26,614 nt of DNA from an uncultured Christensenellaceae bacterium (lineage in GTDB: Bacteria > Bacillota > Clostridia > Christensenellales > Borkfalkiaceae), in the NCBI GenBank assembly GCA_910588695.1, contig CAJUOV010000001.1:216623-243236 (forward strand). Direction: 5' to 3'. Made by a program: the position numbers and the translations under genes. Position 1 is the first letter of the stretch, and each line of letters opens with the position of its first letter. The notes beneath the pieces are model-generated. The model ran no database searches, had not been told where the DNA came from, and was given only the letters and a program-made list of their open reading frames with translations. Below are positions 23,240 to 26,614 of this stretch, piece after piece.

Positions 23240-23386
23240 CGTCGCGTTCCGGGGAACAGGGGCGCGACGGTACCCGAAATAAAAACGTCTTTCCCTCACA
23301 CGGAAACTCCCCCCAAAACAGAATAACCGTGTGTGACGAAAGAAGGAGCGCCGCGTTCTATGTGTGAGATAGAGCGCGGCAGCTCC
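23240..23386. repeat. Cluster of three inverted repeats in noncoding DNA
   Basis: The 267 bases between the divergent genes hold no gene but three dyads. IR1: CGTCGCG / CGCGACG (23240-23246 / 23263-23269), with an inner GTTCC / GGAAC. IR2: CACACGG / CCGTGTG (23297-23303 / 23327-23333). IR3: GGAGC-GCCGCGTTCTAT / ATAGAGCGCGGC-A-GCTCC (23345-23386), a 17-bp stem with a 7-base loop and one bulge. None is followed by a T tract, so they are not terminators. A replication origin, transfer origin, or binding site for an element protein are the main possibilities. Confidence 0.75.
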
Positions 23387-23419
23387 CAAACTTTTAATAG
23401 ATCAAAGGAGGATCGGAAT

Positions 23420-23707
23420 ATGGCAGCAGTAGAGCGGAAGCGGGAATTAGCGGAGAGGGACGGGGTGTTGGGCGTAATCATTTCGCGGGACGAATACCGG
23501 GAGTATCAGGAGTTGCAACAGAAAAGGGATCGAAGTGAATGCAGTCTGCGGGCGCAAATGCGCGCTCAGAATCAAGAGAAATACGACTTTGCGCGCGAAG
23601 TCGTGAAGCTCATGGAACTTGCGGGGCTTGATAATCTGAAAGCCCTCGCGGGGAAAAGCGCCGAAGAACTCTTCGATCGTGCCAATGAGATATTAGCGGA
23701 GGAATGA
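23420..23707 (+). CDS. Small charged helical protein of the element, 95 aa
   Basis: Almost entirely charged helix, likely coiled coil in residues 20-60 (DEYREYQELQQKRDR ...), with a second helical part ending SAEELFDRANEILAEE. No membrane segment and no recognised domain. AAAGGAGG stands 8 bases before ATG 23420; the frame is open upstream but that part is the hairpin block. First gene of a closely packed rightward operon (3-base gap to the next). Confidence 0.8.
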   Translation: MAAVERKRELAERDGVLGVIISRDEYREYQELQQKRDRSECSLRAQMRAQNQEKYDFAREVVKLMELAGLDNLKALAGKSAEELFDRANEILAEE

Positions 23708-23710
23708 GGC

Positions 23711-23998
23711 ATGACGGTAGAAGGGTTATGGGCATCTCTGTTAACGGGATATTTTATCCTTGCGTTCTTTGTGGCGTTTCATACAATTTACACGATAAAG
23801 GAATTAAAGGAGATCAAGCGAATGTCAAAACAGCAGATTGATGATTGCGTCAAATGTCCGCATTGCAAGTGTTTAGACGAAAACGAACACCCGGACTGTG
23901 AAATTTTTAACGGGGACTTTGCGGAGTTTATGGAGAAATGTCCGCAGATGAACGGGGCGGGAGCGTCGGAGAAGCGCGATTCACGGAGTAAGAAATGA
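23711..23998 (+). CDS. Single-span membrane protein with cysteine-rich motif, 95 aa
   Basis: A transmembrane helix at about residues 8-30, then a short basic helix and a cysteine cluster CVKCPHCKC (about residues 46-54), with further Cys in HPDC and EKCPQ. The cluster may bind zinc; the basic residues after the helix suggest it faces the cytoplasm. GGAGG lies just upstream. Its stop overlaps the next start (ATGA). Function unknown; the membrane anchor and operon position suggest part of an envelope-linked complex. Confidence 0.75.
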   Translation: MTVEGLWASLLTGYFILAFFVAFHTIYTIKELKEIKRMSKQQIDDCVKCPHCKCLDENEHPDCEIFNGDFAEFMEKCPQMNGAGASEKRDSRSKK

Positions 23999-24270
23999 AA
24001 CTGCGGGTAATCGGGACAAAAGAGGAGTGCGAGACGGCGAAACGGTATTACGATAGTCTGCGGAAAGATCCGCGGACGAAATCAGTAGAGATTTCAAAGC
24101 GGTATCCGAGCAGGGGAAGCGCGGAGCTTTTTCGCGTCTATATCGAAGTTAATTACTACGACGTTCCCGAAGAGCGGGAGAGCGGAACGACGGACGAAAC
24201 GGCGTTAGATAGAAGGACGATCCATAATGCGCATGTAAGCGCAATACAAAGGAGATCGGCGCGGATATAA
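23995..24270 (+). CDS. Small DUF3970-like protein, 91 aa
   Basis: Begins MKLRVIGTKEECETAKRYY and continues with VEISKRYPSRGSAELFRVYIEV. The pattern of an initial strand, a helix that starts T-x-E-E, then 'S-x-x-YP-x-RG-S ... RVYIEV' resembles the short DUF3970 proteins common in Firmicutes plasmids and integrated elements. I recall this from family memory, without a search. No known function. Start overlaps the previous stop. The C-terminal 25 residues are Arg/Ser-rich and may be poorly ordered. Confidence 0.75.
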   Translation: MKLRVIGTKEECETAKRYYDSLRKDPRTKSVEISKRYPSRGSAELFRVYIEVNYYDVPEERESGTTDETALDRRTIHNAHVSAIQRRSARI

Positions 24271-24385
24271 ATCCCCGATTTCGGTGACGCAGAAGATCTG
24301 ATCGGCGCAGTGCAGCAACGTCTAAATCCCCGATTTCGGGGATTTGAGAATCGAAGAGAAAAGAGAAAAATCCCCGGGAATCGGG
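24268..24385. repeat. Repeated dyad-containing motif in a noncoding gap
   Basis: A 17-base motif TAAATCCCCGATTTCGG occurs exactly twice (24268-24284 and 24323-24339). The second copy extends into a 9-bp perfect hairpin (AAATCCCCG-ATTT-CGGGGATTT, 24324-24345). A degenerate third copy, AAATCCCCGGGAATCGGG, lies at 24368-24385. The gap between genes is 136 bases. Not a terminator (no T tract). Confidence 0.75.
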
Positions 24386-24406
24386 AAGAGATAAAGGAGA
24401 AGGGAA

Positions 24407-24619
24407 ATGAGTAAAACAACAAAGAGCGGCGGGAAGGCTTGGGCGTCAGTATGGATAATACTTTCGCTTGCGATTATCGTGGGAACGGTTATGCTTGTAA
24501 TGGAGTTCTGCACGGATCGGAAGCCGTCGAACGGATTCAAGAAAACGAACGCCGGAACAGAGCAGACGGAGCAGCTGTCGGAAGAAGAGGAACGGACGCT
24601 AACGGGCGGGGAGGAATAA
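24407..24619 (+). CDS. Small single-span membrane protein, 70 aa
   Basis: Short basic N-terminus, one transmembrane helix (about residues 13-34, SVWIILSLAIIVGTVMLVMEF), and an acidic tail rich in Glu/Thr. Good AAGGAG site upstream. The size and topology are compatible with a small membrane component of a secretion or coat-like structure, but nothing specific marks it. The next gene begins 6 bases later, so the two are one operon. Confidence 0.75.
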   Translation: MSKTTKSGGKAWASVWIILSLAIIVGTVMLVMEFCTDRKPSNGFKKTNAGTEQTEQLSEEEERTLTGGEE

Positions 24620-24625
24620 GCGGAA

Positions 24626-25885
24626 ATGAGAAAGGGATTAGCGATATTTTTATCGACGTTATCGGTAGGGCTTGCTGTGGCGGTCGGAGTCGGCTCGTCG
24701 GGGTTCACGAATTGGCACGTCAAGGAATGGTTTGATTCATGGGGCAAGGGATCGGAACAGAGCGTTCCGCCGGACGAAAATCCCGTTGAAATCGGGACGC
24801 TGGGCGGTGGAATGGTAATGACGAACGAGGCGAGCGGCGCGCCGGTGCGACTTGCGAGCTATGCGATCGCGCGGGAGGCGTTTGAAGAGAACGGGATCGC
24901 TGCGCAATCGGACAGCGCGTACACTGTGACGGCGACGGTGGCACCGGATAACGACGCGACGAACACAACGATCGAGTGGAGCATTTCATGGAAAACGACG
25001 TCAGGTTGGGTATATGAAAACGGCGTATCAAAGAATATCAACGATTACGTGACGATTGCGCCGGGCGGAGAAGATTATATCGGAAGCAAGACGGTAACGG
25101 TCACATGCCTGCAATCATTCGGCGAGCCGATTATCTTAACAGCTACCTGCAAGTATGCGGCGGGAACAAGGGCTTCGATTCAGATCGATTACGCGGCGCG
25201 GTTCAATCTGATGATGGGATATTTTTCTGCGACGGGAAACCCGAATCAAGACATGGAAAAAGAAAACCCGAATATATCGTTTACGACAAACACGGAAGTG
25301 ACTTTTGAGTTCGGGCAAGTAAGCGCATATCATTCGATCTTCCCTTCGTCGATCATGTATACGATCGAAGGCGATTACACGATAACCGATACATATCAAT
25401 TTACATTGACATTGGCGCGGGATACTAGCAAAGAGTTATTCAATAATCCGATCATCATTAAAGGAAATAATTTCAATACGGTATGGCACACGCAAGACCT
25501 CGGAAGCTATACGGTAGCGAAAAGCGAAAGCGGATCGCCGTACTGCTCGATAGCGATCCCGTTTACGGGCGGACAGGGCGCGAAGTTTAATATGACGGTA
25601 AGCGGGATCGGATCGGTCATGACGCACGGCGGTTCGCACGGATATTCGAGTAGCTTAAAAAATGACATCGACAGCGGGGAATACACCGCAAAAGAAGCGA
25701 GCGATTCATTCAGAAGTTTTCTTGACATGACGCCGAACAGAAAGGTTCCGTTATGTACAATGGAATTAACGGTAGCGGGAACGAAAGCGACCTATGTATA
25801 TGAGACGGACGTCTATATCAGGAAAGTAATATTCAGTACGCCTATAACGGGTGTAACGTTGGATCAGGGCGCGATCGTGATCTGA
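24626..25885 (+). CDS. Secreted or membrane-anchored Ig-like-domain protein, 419 aa
   Basis: Signal-anchor at residues 4-27 (LAIFLSTLSVGLAVAVGVG), a short linker with FTNWHVKEWFDSWG, then from about 95 to 185 an Ig-like (Big_2-type) domain: YTVTATVAPDNDATNTTIEW ... YVTIAPGGEDYIGSKTVTVTC ... ILTATCKYAAGTRASIQIDY. Residues 190-419 form another beta-rich part ending VDLQGAIVI-like (VTLDQGAIVI). No catalytic motif. Ig-like domains with 'ATVxPxxATN' are typical of surface and element-borne proteins of Clostridia. Probably exposed outside the cell; binding or structural role is inference. GGGAGG upstream supports the start. Confidence 0.82.
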   Translation: MRKGLAIFLSTLSVGLAVAVGVGSSGFTNWHVKEWFDSWGKGSEQSVPPDENPVEIGTLGGGMVMTNEASGAPVRLASYAIAREAFEENGIAAQSDSAYTVTATVAPDNDATNTTIEWSISWKTTSGWVYENGVSKNINDYVTIAPGGEDYIGSKTVTVTCLQSFGEPIILTATCKYAAGTRASIQIDYAARFNLMMGYFSATGNPNQDMEKENPNISFTTNTEVTFEFGQVSAYHSIFPSSIMYTIEGDYTITDTYQFTLTLARDTSKELFNNPIIIKGNNFNTVWHTQDLGSYTVAKSESGSPYCSIAIPFTGGQGAKFNMTVSGIGSVMTHGGSHGYSSSLKNDIDSGEYTAKEASDSFRSFLDMTPNRKVPLCTMELTVAGTKATYVYETDVYIRKVIFSTPITGVTLDQGAIVI

Positions 25886-25905
25886 GAGCGGGGAGGGAAA
25901 ACGGA

Positions 25906-26614
25906 ATGAGAGAGCGGGGGAAACAACCGCAGCAGGCGAAAAAGCCGGGGAGAATCCTTCTCGGAATTTTCGCCGTTCTTTTTTCCTTGATCATGGTAAG
26001 CAGCGCGGGGGTGCAGGGCTTGGCGTTGACGTTCGCGGATAAGGTAGAATATACGGATTACGAGAAGTCGCCGATTGAAGAGGACTTGCGACAGCTCGGC
26101 GCGGACGTGTTGGACGTCACGGAGTATCCGAAAGACCCGGAAGGGACGCACAGACTCATGGATAATATCGGGTTTATGGAATACGCATATACAACGGACG
26201 CGATTCTGATCCCCTATTACGGGATATATTTCTACGTTTACAACCCCACGGAAAAGGAAGTTAGCGATCGCCCGCAGGCGAACGCGGTGAACATGGCGAC
26301 GGAGTACGACGCGAAGGGCGAGCCGATAAAGTACGAGAACGTTGAAATACAGTTACTGCAAAAGACGGCGAATAATCGTTTTTTGAAATTCGGGCTTGTG
26401 AACAAGCGAGGATTATACGATCGCGCGCGAGCGTATGCGGAGGCGCATAACGGGGAGAGACGCTACGATATAGCGGGGATTCAGTTGTGGTTCAAGGGAG
26501 AGCAGAACGCGACGGACGCGAACACGGAGCGGGACGAGACGAGCTATACATATGTATGTACGGGCTATTGCGCCGGGTGTTCTCCTGACGGCAGAGAGGA
26601 AAGCACGTTGCGCT
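25906..26614 (+). CDS. Membrane-anchored exported protein, truncated by the window end
   Basis: The frame is open for 236 codons to the last base. A basic N-terminus (RERGKQPQQAKKPGR) leads into a hydrophobic helix (about residues 17-42, ILLGIFAVLFSLIMVSSAGVQGLAL), then an exported soluble domain with many Tyr and charged residues and, at the end of the visible part, a cysteine group YVCTGYCAGC. GGGAGGG stands 10 bases before the ATG, 20 bases after the Ig-like gene. I do not recognise the family. The N-terminal design matches the previous gene, suggesting two exported partners. Confidence 0.8.
   Translation, partial: MRERGKQPQQAKKPGRILLGIFAVLFSLIMVSSAGVQGLALTFADKVEYTDYEKSPIEEDLRQLGADVLDVTEYPKDPEGTHRLMDNIGFMEYAYTTDAILIPYYGIYFYVYNPTEKEVSDRPQANAVNMATEYDAKGEPIKYENVEIQLLQKTANNRFLKFGLVNKRGLYDRARAYAEAHNGERRYDIAGIQLWFKGEQNATDANTERDETSYTYVCTGYCAGCSPDGREESTLR

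Larger units (their letters stand above)
20396..26614. mobile_element. Integrated mobile element at tRNA-Glu, left part only
   Basis: Layout: tRNA 3' end, tyrosine integrase reading toward the tRNA, Cro/CI-type repressor, operator-controlled divergent promoter, accessory membrane protein, inverted-repeat block, then a rightward operon of small and exported proteins running off the window. This is the standard module order at the integrase end of prophages, satellites and integrative elements. No second copy of the tRNA 3' end is visible, so the right junction lies beyond 26614. No relaxase, capsid, terminase or replication gene is seen, so the class is open. The left boundary is inferred. Confidence 0.8.

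Noticed and set aside
1..26614. CRISPR array or insertion sequence
   Set aside because: No regular direct repeats with spacers and no transposase-like gene; the only repeats are the dyads and the three-copy motif listed.

Overview
This looks like chromosomal DNA of a low-to-mid GC Bacillota, most likely an anaerobic gut-type Clostridia. HPr kinase/phosphorylase, MutS2, CsoR, a Firmicutes-type 6S RNA fold and purine-rich Shine-Dalgarno sites all point that way. The genus is inference; there is no rRNA gene here.

Region 1 (1-4120) is a patch of surface proteins: the tail of one exported-protein gene, a paralogous lipoprotein, and a large subtilisin-like protease carrying a Hint autoprocessing domain. 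The protease's signal peptide is present in the DNA but one base out of frame. Region 2 (4120-7410) is a copper island: a CsoR operator/promoter, csoR, a copper P-type ATPase fused in frame to a CopZ-like chaperone, then an ArsR-type regulator. Region 3 (7360-8137) holds two small genes of unknown function.

Region 4 (8237-16303) is a tightly coupled housekeeping run, uvrC - HAD phosphatase - hprK - U32 RNA-hydroxylase-like gene - mutS2. Several stop and start codons overlap, and one consensus promoter lies so close to the uvrC GTG that the transcript may be leaderless. Region 5 (16390-19550) has a polysaccharide-deacetylase-like protein lacking the usual DD motif, an M16 protease, and two base-excision repair enzymes coupled to it. 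Region 6 (19560-20441) is RNA-rich: acpP with a consensus promoter, a 6S RNA with the expected fold, a third consensus promoter, a structured leader of unknown identity, and tRNA-Glu(CTC) with its terminator.

Region 7 (about 20396 to the window end) is the left part of an integrated mobile element sitting at the tRNA-Glu gene. It has a tyrosine integrase pointing at the tRNA, a Cro/CI-type repressor, a perfect promoter flanked by two matching operators (with a possible third exactly midway), a membrane-anchored accessory gene on the minus strand, a 150-bp noncoding block of three inverted repeats, and a rightward operon of small proteins followed by membrane-anchored or secreted proteins, one Ig-like. 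The right end of the element lies outside the window, so phage, satellite or conjugative element cannot be told apart. No CRISPR array, rRNA or insertion sequence was seen.
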